NCBI RefSeq assembly: GCF_028898945.1
Contig: NZ_CP118607.1
Coordinates: 1,970,001-2,034,000, forward strand
DNA length: 64,000 nucleotides
Direction of reading: 5' to 3'
From: Pseudomonas sp. PSKL.D1
GTDB taxonomy: Bacteria; Pseudomonadota; Gammaproteobacteria; Pseudomonadales; Pseudomonadaceae
In this document: piece by piece, positions 1 to 6,952 of the stretch
Layout of the letters: every line of letters starts with the position of its first letter
Position numbering within the stretch: the first letter of the stretch is position 1
Translations under genes and position numbers: made by a program
Notes under the pieces: generated by a model
Databases searched by the model: none
Seen by the model: the letters and a program-made list of their open reading frames with translations, nothing else
Told to the model about the DNA's origin: nothing

Positions 1-481
1 ACGCAAACAGGGCGATCAGGCGTTCACGCTCGCCATCGGCAAGGCTGGGGTGGAACACCAGCTGGCTGGTGCCGAGCAGGTGGTCGCTGACCAGGGCCCA
101 GGCGTACAGGCCAAGCTGCGCGTCAGGTAGCCCGAGGTCATCGCTGGCCAGGCTGGGCAGGTGCTCCAGGCGGCGGCCGAAGTCGTAACTGAAGTAACCG
201 ATCAGGCCGCCAGCAAAGGGCAGTGGGCAACCTTCGGGCAAATCCGCGCTGCCCAGGCATGCCAAGCCGTCGCGCAGGCGCTGCAGGAATACACGGCCAT
301 CTTCCTCGGGTTGGGCTTGCAGGTGCTGCAACGGCCAGGCGCTGAGCAGGTCGAAGCGGCCGCGTTCGGCGCCGGGGCGGGCGCTGTCGAGCAGGATCGC
401 GCCGGGGGCCTGGCGCAGGCGCGCAAAGTAAACGGCGGGGTCGGGCTGGTAGGGCAGGGGGTGCAGCGTACAGGTTGGCAT
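1..481 (-). CDS. pabB: Aminodeoxychorismate synthase component I, N-terminal part
   Basis: PabB converts chorismate and ammonia (from PabA) to 4-amino-4-deoxychorismate for p-aminobenzoate and folate synthesis in the cytoplasm. The frame opens with ATG at 481, reads MPTCTLHPLPYQPDP and stays open to the window edge, so about 160 N-terminal residues are seen and the C-terminal catalytic chorismate-binding domain lies outside. Residues about 90-110 carry FAGGLIGYFSYD, typical of the Anth_synt_I N-terminal domain. The gene has its own start and is separated from the next minus-strand genes by a REP pair. Identification is by recognition of the N-terminal domain; TrpE is excluded mainly by the wording of this motif and the short N-terminus, and is the only real alternative. 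Confidence 0.82.
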   Translation of the reverse strand, partial: MPTCTLHPLPYQPDPAVYFARLRQAPGAILLDSARPGAERGRFDLLSAWPLQHLQAQPEEDGRVFLQRLRDGLACLGSADLPEGCPLPFAGGLIGYFSYDFGRRLEHLPSLASDDLGLPDAQLGLYAWALVSDHLLGTSQLVFHPSLADGERERLIALFA

Positions 482-584
482 CAGTGTGGACGGCGATGTC
501 AAAAGCGAGGTGGGCGATTGTAGACCTGTGTAGGAAAAGCGACTAGCACTGGGTGCGACATTAAACATTTGGGTTAAGGGCGCC

Positions 585-645
585 TCGCGGATAAATCCGC
601 TCCTACAGGGTCAGCGATGGCCTGTAGGAGCGGATTTATCCGCGA
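585..645. repeat. REP pair (inverted)
   Basis: Two 24-base arms, 585-608 and 622-645, are inverted copies of each other, each containing the core GCGGATAAATCCGCTCCTAC and its complement. This is the common Pseudomonas putida-type REP palindrome. It lies directly downstream of the ATP-grasp ligase gene and upstream of pabB, where it may act as a transcript end or mRNA-stabilising hairpin. The rest of the 482-652 gap shows nothing I recognise. Confidence 0.9.
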
Positions 646-652
646 AGAAGCC

Positions 653-1633
653 TCAGCGCGGATGCACGTGCCCGAACAACCCTTGTGCCACCCGCACACG
701 CTGCTCGGCATCTTCGGTAATGCCGTCTTTCGCCAATGCTTCGATATGCGCCTCGATGGCATGGGTGCGCTGGGTCAGGCCGGTGTCGTTGGCAATCTGG
801 ATGTTCAACCCGGGCCGTGCGTTGAGTTCGAGAATCAACGGCCCCTTGTCCTGGTCCAGCACCATGTCCACGCCGATGTAGCCCAGCCCGCACAGCTCGT
901 AGCAGCCGGCGGCCAGCTTCATGAAGCCGTCCCAGTTCGGCAGCTGCACGCCGTCCACCGCATTGGTGGTGTCCGGGTGCTTGCTGATGATGTTGTTCAG
1001 CCAGGTGCCGCGCAGGGTCACGCCGGTGGCCAGGTCCACACCCACGCCGATGGCGCCCTGGTGCAGGTTGGCCTTGCCGCCCGACTGGCGGGTAGGCAAG
1101 CGCAGCATGGCCATCACCGGGTAGCCCATCAGCACGATGATGCGGATGTCCGGTACGCCTTCGTAGCTGATGCTCTTGAAGATCTGGTCGGGGGTGACAC
1201 GGTACTCGATCAACGCACGGTCGCGGTGCCCGCCGAGCGAATACAGCCCGGTGAGGATGCTGGAAATCTGGTGTTCGATTTCTTCGTGGCTGATGATCTT
1301 GCCCGACACCGTGCGGTAACGGTCTTCGAACCGGTCGGCGATTACCAGGATGCCGTCACCGCCGGCGCCCTGGGCCGGCTTGATGACGAAGTCGCTGCGC
1401 CCGCCGATGATCTGGTCGAGCTTCTCGATCTGCTTTTCGGTTTCGATGATGCCGTACATTTCCGGCACATGAATGCCGGCCGCCAGCGCGCGCTCCTTGG
1501 TGATGATCTTGTCGTCGACGATCGGGTACAGGTGGCGCTTGTTGTACTTCAACACGTAGTCCGCGTTGCGCCGGTTGATACCCATGATGCCCCGGGCCTC
1601 CAGGGCTTTCCATGTCTTGATCAGGCCAAACAT
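653..1633 (-). CDS. Alpha-L-glutamate ligase-like (RimK-type ATP-grasp) protein
   Basis: This 326-residue protein belongs to the ATP-grasp amidoligases related to RimK, which use ATP to form amide bonds between an amino acid and a carboxylate. Visible signatures are the ATP-grasp nucleotide loop FVIKPAQGAGGDG (residues about 140-152) and the metal-binding stretch LILELNARPGLNIQ near residue 270. Its start codon overlaps the stop of the upstream transglutaminase/7TM gene by one base (TGATG), so the two are translationally coupled. Together with the retropepsin-like protease two genes upstream it forms a conserved ligase-membrane protein-protease set. The natural substrate is not evident from sequence; peptide or protein tail modification is the family-based guess. 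Confidence 0.85.
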   Translation of the reverse strand: MFGLIKTWKALEARGIMGINRRNADYVLKYNKRHLYPIVDDKIITKERALAAGIHVPEMYGIIETEKQIEKLDQIIGGRSDFVIKPAQGAGGDGILVIADRFEDRYRTVSGKIISHEEIEHQISSILTGLYSLGGHRDRALIEYRVTPDQIFKSISYEGVPDIRIIVLMGYPVMAMLRLPTRQSGGKANLHQGAIGVGVDLATGVTLRGTWLNNIISKHPDTTNAVDGVQLPNWDGFMKLAAGCYELCGLGYIGVDMVLDQDKGPLILELNARPGLNIQIANDTGLTQRTHAIEAHIEALAKDGITEDAEQRVRVAQGLFGHVHPR

Positions 1634-3168
1634 CAGGCGTCAGCCTTCTTCAGGAATGCCTTGAAGCGCACCAGCTCGGTCAGGCGGTAGCCGCGGTAAC
1701 GGCCCATCGCCAGCATGAAGCCCACCAGAATCAGCAGTACCGCCGGGAAGGTGAACACGAAGTACACCAGCTCTGGCACGGTCATCAGCAGGTGCGCCAG
1801 CGATGCCGCGAACAAGGTGCCGATGGCCACTTTCATGGCATGGCCACCACCACGCTCTTCCCAGGTGATGGACAGGCGTTCGATGGTCATGGTCAGGATC
1901 ACCATCGGGAACAGTGCCACCGACAGGCCGCGCTCAAGCCCCAGCTTGTGGCTGAACAGGCTGATGGCGGCAATCAGCACCACCACGAAGGTCAGCACCA
2001 CCGACAGGCGCGGCAGCATCTGCAGCTTCAGGTGCTCCAGGTACGAACGCAGTGACAGGCCAAGTGCCGTGATCACCGTGAACAGGATGATGCCGAAGCC
2101 CAGCTGGGTTTCGCGGAAGGCCAGGGCGATCAGGACCGGGGTGAAGGTACCCAGGGTCTGCACGCCGATCAGGTTGCGCAGCACCAGAATCACCAGCACG
2201 CCGATCGGGATCATCACCATGATCATGAACGTTTGCTGGGTTTGCAGCGGCAGGCCGTACAGCGAGTATTCCAGGAAGTCGGCGTCGGTGTTCTCGTCGG
2301 TCAGCTTGGCCAGGCGGATGGCGTTCATCTCGCTGTTGTTCATGCTGAAGGTGACGTTGGCTTTTTTGCCGCCATCGACGGTGATCAGGTTGTCGTCACC
2401 GGTCCACCACAGCAGCCGGTCGCTGGGCAGGCCCTGTTCGCCGGTGTCCGGGTTGAAGTACAGCCAGTCGTTGCCGTTGAAGCTGCGCAGCCACAGTTCA
2501 GGGGTTTGCGGGGTGTCGGCCACCAGGCGGATGGTGTGCACTTTCTCCAGCGGCACGTGGGCGATGGACAGCAGCAGGTCGATCACCTGGGCTTTCTTCA
2601 TCGGTGATGTGTCGCCCGCCAGCAACAGCTTGACGTTGTCGTCGTTGAGGTTGTTGACGCGCTTGATGGTCTCGCTGACGAAGGTTTCAACGTCGGCCGA
2701 GTGCTGGCGAATCGGCGCCAGCAGCGCCTCGGCGGCAATCTTCTCGGGGCCTTCGACGGCCAGGCTGTCGCGGAAGGTTGCGCCTTTGATGGTGGTTTTT
2801 TCGTTGCTGTAGCGCTTGGTCAGCACCAGGCGGTAGTAGAGCGTCTGGTTACCGCTGGCGCGGCGTGCCGACCAGGTGACCTTGCGGTTACCGTCGGCAC
2901 GGTTGACGCTCACGCCGTAATTGTTGGAGATGAAGCTCTCGTTCAGGCTCACGAAGTCGCGGTTCAGCGGCGGCACGAACATCTGCACCTTGACCGGGTC
3001 TTTGGCGCTGGCGACGAACTCGACCTTGGCGTCGATGTTCCACAGGTCGTCGGTTTCGTCTTCGGTCACCGGGATGCCGAGGAAGAAGATCTGATAAGCC
3101 GTGACCGCCACGCCAAGCAGCACCAGCACGGTGATCAAAACTTTCAGATGGAGGGTAAGAGAGCGCAT
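1633..3168 (-). CDS. Inactive transglutaminase fused to seven transmembrane helices
   Basis: The 511-residue protein starts with a membrane anchor (LKVLITVLVLLGVAVTAYQI, residues 8-27), followed by a periplasmic region of about 270 residues and then a C-terminal set of hydrophobic helices, including FMIMVMIPIGVLVILVLRNL, LTFVVVLIAAISLF and YFVFTFPAVLLILVGFML. This is the architecture annotated as 'inactive transglutaminase fused to 7 transmembrane helices'. I do not see a clear Cys-His-Asp triad; the periplasmic part has no cysteine in the segment inspected, consistent with an inactive fold used for binding. It lies 5 bases downstream of the protease gene and overlaps the ligase gene, so the three should be one operon. 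Role is inferred: a sensor or scaffold for a peptide processed by its neighbours. Confidence 0.85.
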   Translation of the reverse strand: MRSLTLHLKVLITVLVLLGVAVTAYQIFFLGIPVTEDETDDLWNIDAKVEFVASAKDPVKVQMFVPPLNRDFVSLNESFISNNYGVSVNRADGNRKVTWSARRASGNQTLYYRLVLTKRYSNEKTTIKGATFRDSLAVEGPEKIAAEALLAPIRQHSADVETFVSETIKRVNNLNDDNVKLLLAGDTSPMKKAQVIDLLLSIAHVPLEKVHTIRLVADTPQTPELWLRSFNGNDWLYFNPDTGEQGLPSDRLLWWTGDDNLITVDGGKKANVTFSMNNSEMNAIRLAKLTDENTDADFLEYSLYGLPLQTQQTFMIMVMIPIGVLVILVLRNLIGVQTLGTFTPVLIALAFRETQLGFGIILFTVITALGLSLRSYLEHLKLQMLPRLSVVLTFVVVLIAAISLFSHKLGLERGLSVALFPMVILTMTIERLSITWEERGGGHAMKVAIGTLFAASLAHLLMTVPELVYFVFTFPAVLLILVGFMLAMGRYRGYRLTELVRFKAFLKKADA

Positions 3169-3173
3169 CGGGG

Positions 3174-3710
3174 TTACTCTGCTTTGGGAGCTTCGGTGGC
3201 ACAGGCAGGTTTGCCGGCCGCGTATTTAAGGCTTGGGTCGACCAGCGCGTCGAAGTGCTTGAGCGCCTCGGAGCCGATCAGCAGCGGGAACTGGAACGCG
3301 CTGCGGTCGGTGAGGTTGACTTCGATGGTGCGCAGGGCCTGGCCCATGCAGATTTCGAGTTCGATGACCGGGCGGGCCGTGTAGGCCTTGCCGGATTCAG
3401 CATCATAGTCGCCGGCGCGGCGCTTGATCTTGCTGACCCGTGCCAGCGGGCGCTCGATCGGGTGCGAGTGCGCGGCGTCGATGGCCAGGTAGAAGCGTAC
3501 CCAGCTTTCGCCGTTGCGCTTGAACCGTTTGATGTCGCGGGCGCTGAGCGAGGCCGTTTTGGCGCCGGTGTCGAGCTTGGCGGCCACTTCAAGGTCCAGG
3601 TCGCCAAGGCGTGCGTATTCGTTCAAACCGTACACGGTCTTGCCCGCCGCCTGGCCAAGGGCCGGCAGCAGGGTGAGGCAAAGCAGCAATAAAACGGGTG
3701 TAAGTCTCAT
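3174..3710 (-). CDS. Retropepsin-like 'ATP-dependent zinc protease' family, exported
   Basis: A 178-residue protein with a signal peptide (MRLTPVLLLLCLTLLPALGQ, likely cleaved after AQA) and the aspartic-protease-like motif AKLDTGAKTASLSARD at about residues 45-60. The family is usually named ATP-dependent zinc protease (PF05618), but the DTGA motif points to a retropepsin fold. The start at 3710 is chosen because it gives the signal peptide and has AGGA about five bases upstream; an in-frame start at 3794 would add 28 unsupported residues. First gene of the ligase/7TM/protease operon, divergent from the prp regulator; a TGTCGACA palindrome lies at 3783-3790 in its promoter region. Periplasmic or membrane-bound processing partner is inferred. 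Confidence 0.83.
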   Translation of the reverse strand: MRLTPVLLLLCLTLLPALGQAAGKTVYGLNEYARLGDLDLEVAAKLDTGAKTASLSARDIKRFKRNGESWVRFYLAIDAAHSHPIERPLARVSKIKRRAGDYDAESGKAYTARPVIELEICMGQALRTIEVNLTDRSAFQFPLLIGSEALKHFDALVDPSLKYAAGKPACATEAPKAE

Positions 3711-3782
3711 AGTCCTGGCGCGGTGCTGTGCAGGGTTGGGGCAAGGCGACTGGCAACTACAGCGCAAGCTTCCTCGTTGATC

Positions 3783-3790
3783 TGTCGACA
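3783..3790. promoter_or_regulatory. Operator-like palindrome TGTCGACA (distal)
   Basis: An 8-base palindrome TGTCGACA, identical in core to those at 3918-3929 and 3993-4000. It lies upstream of the protease operon start and about 220 bases before the GntR-family gene. FCD-type GntR regulators commonly bind TGT-N2-ACA palindromes, so this is a plausible third site of the local regulator, but the core alone is short. Confidence 0.45.
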
Positions 3791-3917
3791 ACATGAAACG
3801 ACGACAGAAACGCTATCCATACTCCGTTGGAGGCGCGGCATTCTATCACGCCGGTGTCTTGACGCCAGCGCGTCGCGATCTGACAACGCCATCACGGGGT
3901 AAGTTCGTTCTTAGACG

Positions 3918-3929
3918 ATTGTCGACAAT
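3918..3929. promoter_or_regulatory. Operator palindrome ATTGTCGACAAT for the prp GntR regulator
   Basis: A perfect 12-base palindrome, ATTGTCGACAAT, in the divergent intergenic region about 75 bases before the GntR-family start. Its form matches the short palindromes bound by FadR/FCD-type GntR proteins. Position between the protease operon and the regulator suggests control of the regulator-prp transcript, and perhaps of the divergent operon. Confidence 0.65.
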
Positions 3930-3992
3930 GTTCATTTTGTCTTTGACTGGGTACGTCTGTTTAGCTAGTTTTGGCGTAAGGTAATTGCAAGG

Positions 3993-4000
3993 TGTCGACA
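3993..4000. promoter_or_regulatory. Operator-like palindrome overlapping the regulator's start region
   Basis: TGTCGACA, followed by AT, ends two bases before the ATG at 4003 and overlaps the ribosome-binding region (AAGGTG at 3989-3994). Binding here would block initiation of the regulator gene and the coupled prpB, so autorepression is a direct inference from position. Confidence 0.6.
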
Positions 4001-4002
4001 AT

Positions 4003-4719
4003 ATGCTGGACCTCAGCACGCCCAGCCCGGCAGAATCGGATGAAACGGAAACCTTGTCCGAGAATGTCTTCAGGCGTATCCAGGCGGCCATCGTAAAGGG
4101 GGAAATCGCCCCGGGCAGCAAGATCTCCGAGCCTGAGCTGGCGCGCACCTATGGCATCAGCCGCGGCCCGCTGCGTGAGGCCATTCACCGCCTGGAGGGC
4201 CAGCGGTTGCTGGTGCGGGTACCGCACGTCGGCGCGCGAGTGGTGTCGCTCAACCATGCCGAGCTTATCGAGCTGTACGAAATTCGCGAGTCGCTCGAAG
4301 GCATGGCCTGCCGCCTGGCCGCGGAGCGCATGAGCCAGCAGGACATCGACGAGCTGCGAAGGGTACTCGATACCCATGAGCGCGATGCCGCGTTCCAGGC
4401 CGGTGTCGGCTACTACCAGCAGGAAGGCGACTACGACTTCCATTACCGAATCATTCAGGGCAGCGGCAACCAGACCCTGGTCAAGATGCTCTGCGGCGAG
4501 CTGTACCAGCTGGTGCGCATGTACCGCATCCAGTTTTCCGCCACGCCCAACCGGCCGCGCCAGGCTTTTGCCGAGCACCACCGCATTCTCGACGCCATCG
4601 CCGACCGTGACGGCGAACTGGCCGAACTCCTGATGCGCCGCCACATCGGCGCGTCCAAGCGCAATATCGAGCGTCACTACCTGGACGCCAACAACAACAG
4701 CCCACGAGGTGAGAAATGA
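4003..4719 (+). CDS. GntR-family (FCD-type) transcriptional regulator of the prp operon
   Basis: A 238-residue regulator. Residues about 20-85 form a winged helix with the GntR pattern ([20 protein letters not shown], then [16 protein letters not shown]), followed by an all-helical FCD ligand-binding domain with conserved His residues (DFHYRI, EHHRIL). ATG 4003 was chosen: it has AAGGTG eight bases upstream, while an in-frame TTG at 3985 would add six residues. The stop overlaps the prpB start (ATGA at 4716-4719), so regulator and prp genes are coupled. By context it controls propionate/2-methylcitrate catabolism, most simply as a repressor relieved by a pathway intermediate; the ligand is not visible from sequence. 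It replaces the sigma-54-dependent PrpR of enteric bacteria. Confidence 0.88.
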   Translation: MLDLSTPSPAESDETETLSENVFRRIQAAIVKGEIAPGSKISEPELARTYGISRGPLREAIHRLEGQRLLVRVPHVGARVVSLNHAELIELYEIRESLEGMACRLAAERMSQQDIDELRRVLDTHERDAAFQAGVGYYQQEGDYDFHYRIIQGSGNQTLVKMLCGELYQLVRMYRIQFSATPNRPRQAFAEHHRILDAIADRDGELAELLMRRHIGASKRNIERHYLDANNNSPRGEK

Positions 4720-5606
4720 CTGTGAAGAGCACACCCGGCCAGCGTTTTCGCGATGCCGTTGCCGCCGAGCACCCGCTTCAGGTGGTCGGCGCCATCAATG
4801 CCAACCATGCGTTGCTGGCCAAGCGTGCCGGGTTCAAGGCCATCTACCTGTCCGGTGGCGGTGTGGCCGCGGGCTCGCTGGGCCTGCCGGACCTGGGCAT
4901 CAGCAACCTGGATGACGTGCTGACCGATGTGCGCCGCATCACCGACGTGTGCGACCTGCCGCTGCTGGTGGATGTCGACACCGGCTTCGGTGCCTCGGCC
5001 TTCAACGTTGCCCGTACCGTGCGCTCCATGAGCAAGTTCGGCGCTGCCGCCATCCATATCGAAGACCAGGTGGGAGCCAAGCGCTGCGGGCACCGCCCGA
5101 ACAAGGAAATTGTGTCCCAGCAGGAAATGGTCGACCGCATCAAGGCGGCCGTGGATGCCCGCACCGACGACAGCTTCGTGATCATGGCGCGCACCGACGC
5201 CCTGGCGGTGGAAGGCCTGAACGCCGCCCTTGACCGCGCCGCCGCCTGCATCGAAGCCGGCGCCGACATGATCTTCCCCGAAGCCATCACCGAACTTGCA
5301 ATGTACAAGACCTTCGCCGACCGGGTGAAGGCGCCGATCCTGGCCAACATCACCGAGTTTGGTGCCACGCCGCTGTACACCACCGAGGAACTGGCCTCGG
5401 TCGATGTGTCGCTGGTGCTGTACCCGCTGTCGGCGTTCCGCGCCATGAACAAGGCCGCCGAAAACGTGTACACCGCGCTGCGCCGCGACGGCACCCAGAA
5501 GAACGTGATCGACACCATGCAGACGCGCATGGAGCTTTACGATGCCATTGGTTACCACGCCTTCGAGCAGAGCCTGGATGCGTTGTTTGCGCAGAAGAAA
5601 GGGTAA
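4716..5606 (+). CDS. prpB: 2-Methylisocitrate lyase
   Basis: PrpB cleaves 2-methylisocitrate to pyruvate and succinate, the last step of the methylcitrate cycle. At 296 residues it has normal length. The ICL/PEPM-family signature is visible: the catalytic loop [10 protein letters not shown] (residues about 122-131) with the nucleophilic-base cysteine, preceded by HIEDQVGA, and the Mg-binding stretch [10 protein letters not shown]. The ATG overlaps the TGA of the regulator gene and has GAGGTGAG just upstream inside that gene, so it is read from the same mRNA. It is followed by a REP pair and then prpC. Confidence 0.95.
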   Translation: MTVKSTPGQRFRDAVAAEHPLQVVGAINANHALLAKRAGFKAIYLSGGGVAAGSLGLPDLGISNLDDVLTDVRRITDVCDLPLLVDVDTGFGASAFNVARTVRSMSKFGAAAIHIEDQVGAKRCGHRPNKEIVSQQEMVDRIKAAVDARTDDSFVIMARTDALAVEGLNAALDRAAACIEAGADMIFPEAITELAMYKTFADRVKAPILANITEFGATPLYTTEELASVDVSLVLYPLSAFRAMNKAAENVYTALRRDGTQKNVIDTMQTRMELYDAIGYHAFEQSLDALFAQKKG

Positions 5607-5621
5607 GCCTGTGCTGGCGCC

Positions 5622-5679
5622 TCGCGGATAAATCCGCTCCTACAGGAACGCAACCGTTTGTAGGAGCGGATTCACCGAT
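5622..5679. repeat. REP pair, second arm degenerate
   Basis: Arm one (5622-5645) has the standard core GCGGATAAATCCGCTCCTAC; arm two (about 5660-5679) begins TGTAGGAGCGGATTCACCG and then diverges, so only part of the hairpin can form. It lies between prpB and prpC inside the operon. Confidence 0.8.
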
Positions 5680-5750
5680 GCGTCGGACCGCCGCGATGAG
5701 GCCCAACAGGCAACACATTTCCATAACAATTCCAAGAAAGGAGAAACACC

Positions 5751-6878
5751 ATGGCCGAAGCAAAAGTACTCAGTGGCGCAGGCCTGCGTGGCCAGGTGGC
5801 CGGCCAGACTGCCCTGTCGACCGTGGGCCAGGCCGGTGCCGGCCTGACCTACCGTGGCTACGACGTCCGTGACCTGGCCGCCGGCGCCGAGTTCGAAGAA
5901 GTCGCCTACCTGCTGCTTTATGGTGACCTGCCGGGCAAGGCCGAACTGGCTGACTACAAGCGCAAGCTCAAGGGCCTGCGTGACCTGCCCCAGGCGCTGA
6001 AGGAAGTGCTCGAGCGCATCCCTCGTGACGCCCACCCGATGGACGTGATGCGCACTGGCTGCTCAGTGCTGGGCACCCTGGAGCCCGAGCTGACCTTCGA
6101 ATCCCAGCGCGAAAAAACCGACCGCCTGTTGGCGCTTTTCCCGGCGGTGATGTGCTACTGGTACCGCTTCACCCACCATGGCGTGCGCATCGATTGCACC
6201 AGCGACGAAGACACCCTGGGCGGCCACTTCCTGCACCTGCTGCACGGCAAGAAGCCGAGCGCCTTGCACGTCAAGGTCATGAACGTGTCGCTGATCCTCT
6301 ACGCCGAGCACGAATTCAACGCGTCCACCTTCACGGCCCGGGTCTGCGCTTCGACCCTGTCCGACTTGTATTCCTGCGTCACCGCCGCCATCGGTTCGCT
6401 GCGCGGCCCGCTGCACGGCGGCGCCAACGAAGCAGCCATGGAGCTGATCGAACGCTTCCAGAGCCCGCAGGAAGCCACCGCCGAGCTGCTGCGCATGCTG
6501 GAGCGCAAAGACAAGATCATGGGCTTTGGCCATGCCATCTACAAAGAGTCCGACCCGCGCAACGAGGTGATCAAGGGCTGGTCGAAGCAGCTTGCGGACG
6601 AGGTGGGCGACAAGGTGCTGTACCCGGTCTCCGAAGCCATCGACAAGACCATGTGGGAGCAGAAGCGCCTGTTCCCCAACGCCGACTTCTACCATGCCTC
6701 GGCGTACCACTTCATGGGCATCCCGACCAAGCTGTTCACCCCGATCTTCGTCTGCTCGCGCCTGACCGGCTGGGCCGCGCACGTGTTCGAGCAGCGCGCC
6801 AACAACCGCATCATCCGCCCGAGCGCCGAGTATGTCGGCGTCGAGCAACGCCAGTTCGTGCCCATCGACCGGCGTTGA
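5751..6878 (+). CDS. prpC: 2-Methylcitrate synthase
   Basis: PrpC condenses propionyl-CoA with oxaloacetate to 2-methylcitrate, the entry step of the cycle; the family also has some citrate synthase activity. The 375-residue protein has the citrate-synthase catalytic residues: His in GPLHGGANEAAMEL, His in GFGHAIYKESDPRN and Asp in NADFYHASAYHFMG. The start ATG has AAGGAG at optimal distance (5737-5742). Length and the short N-terminus (no extra domain) separate it from the hexameric GltA-type citrate synthase. It sits between prpB and acnD and should share the prp transcript, with a strong hairpin just after its stop. Confidence 0.95.
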   Translation: MAEAKVLSGAGLRGQVAGQTALSTVGQAGAGLTYRGYDVRDLAAGAEFEEVAYLLLYGDLPGKAELADYKRKLKGLRDLPQALKEVLERIPRDAHPMDVMRTGCSVLGTLEPELTFESQREKTDRLLALFPAVMCYWYRFTHHGVRIDCTSDEDTLGGHFLHLLHGKKPSALHVKVMNVSLILYAEHEFNASTFTARVCASTLSDLYSCVTAAIGSLRGPLHGGANEAAMELIERFQSPQEATAELLRMLERKDKIMGFGHAIYKESDPRNEVIKGWSKQLADEVGDKVLYPVSEAIDKTMWEQKRLFPNADFYHASAYHFMGIPTKLFTPIFVCSRLTGWAAHVFEQRANNRIIRPSAEYVGVEQRQFVPIDRR

Positions 6879-6883
6879 GATTG

Positions 6884-6906
6884 TTGGGGGCGCGCAGCGC
6901 CCCCAA
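6884..6906. other. Intercistronic GC hairpin after prpC
   Basis: A perfect 10-base-pair stem (TTGGGGGCGC / GCGCCCCCAA) with a three-base loop starts six bases after the prpC stop. There is no T-run after it, so it is not a standard terminator; it may attenuate or protect the prpC end of the transcript before acnD. Confidence 0.6.
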
Positions 6907-6952
6907 TGGCCTGACCTGCCTACCGAATACCGTGACCGAGCCTGATAACGAT

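Noticed and set aside
6152..6952. Upstream extension of the acnD frame through prpC
   Set aside because: The extension is arginine/alanine-rich nonsense out of frame with prpC; family similarity of AcnD starts at MNTAYRKP (6953).
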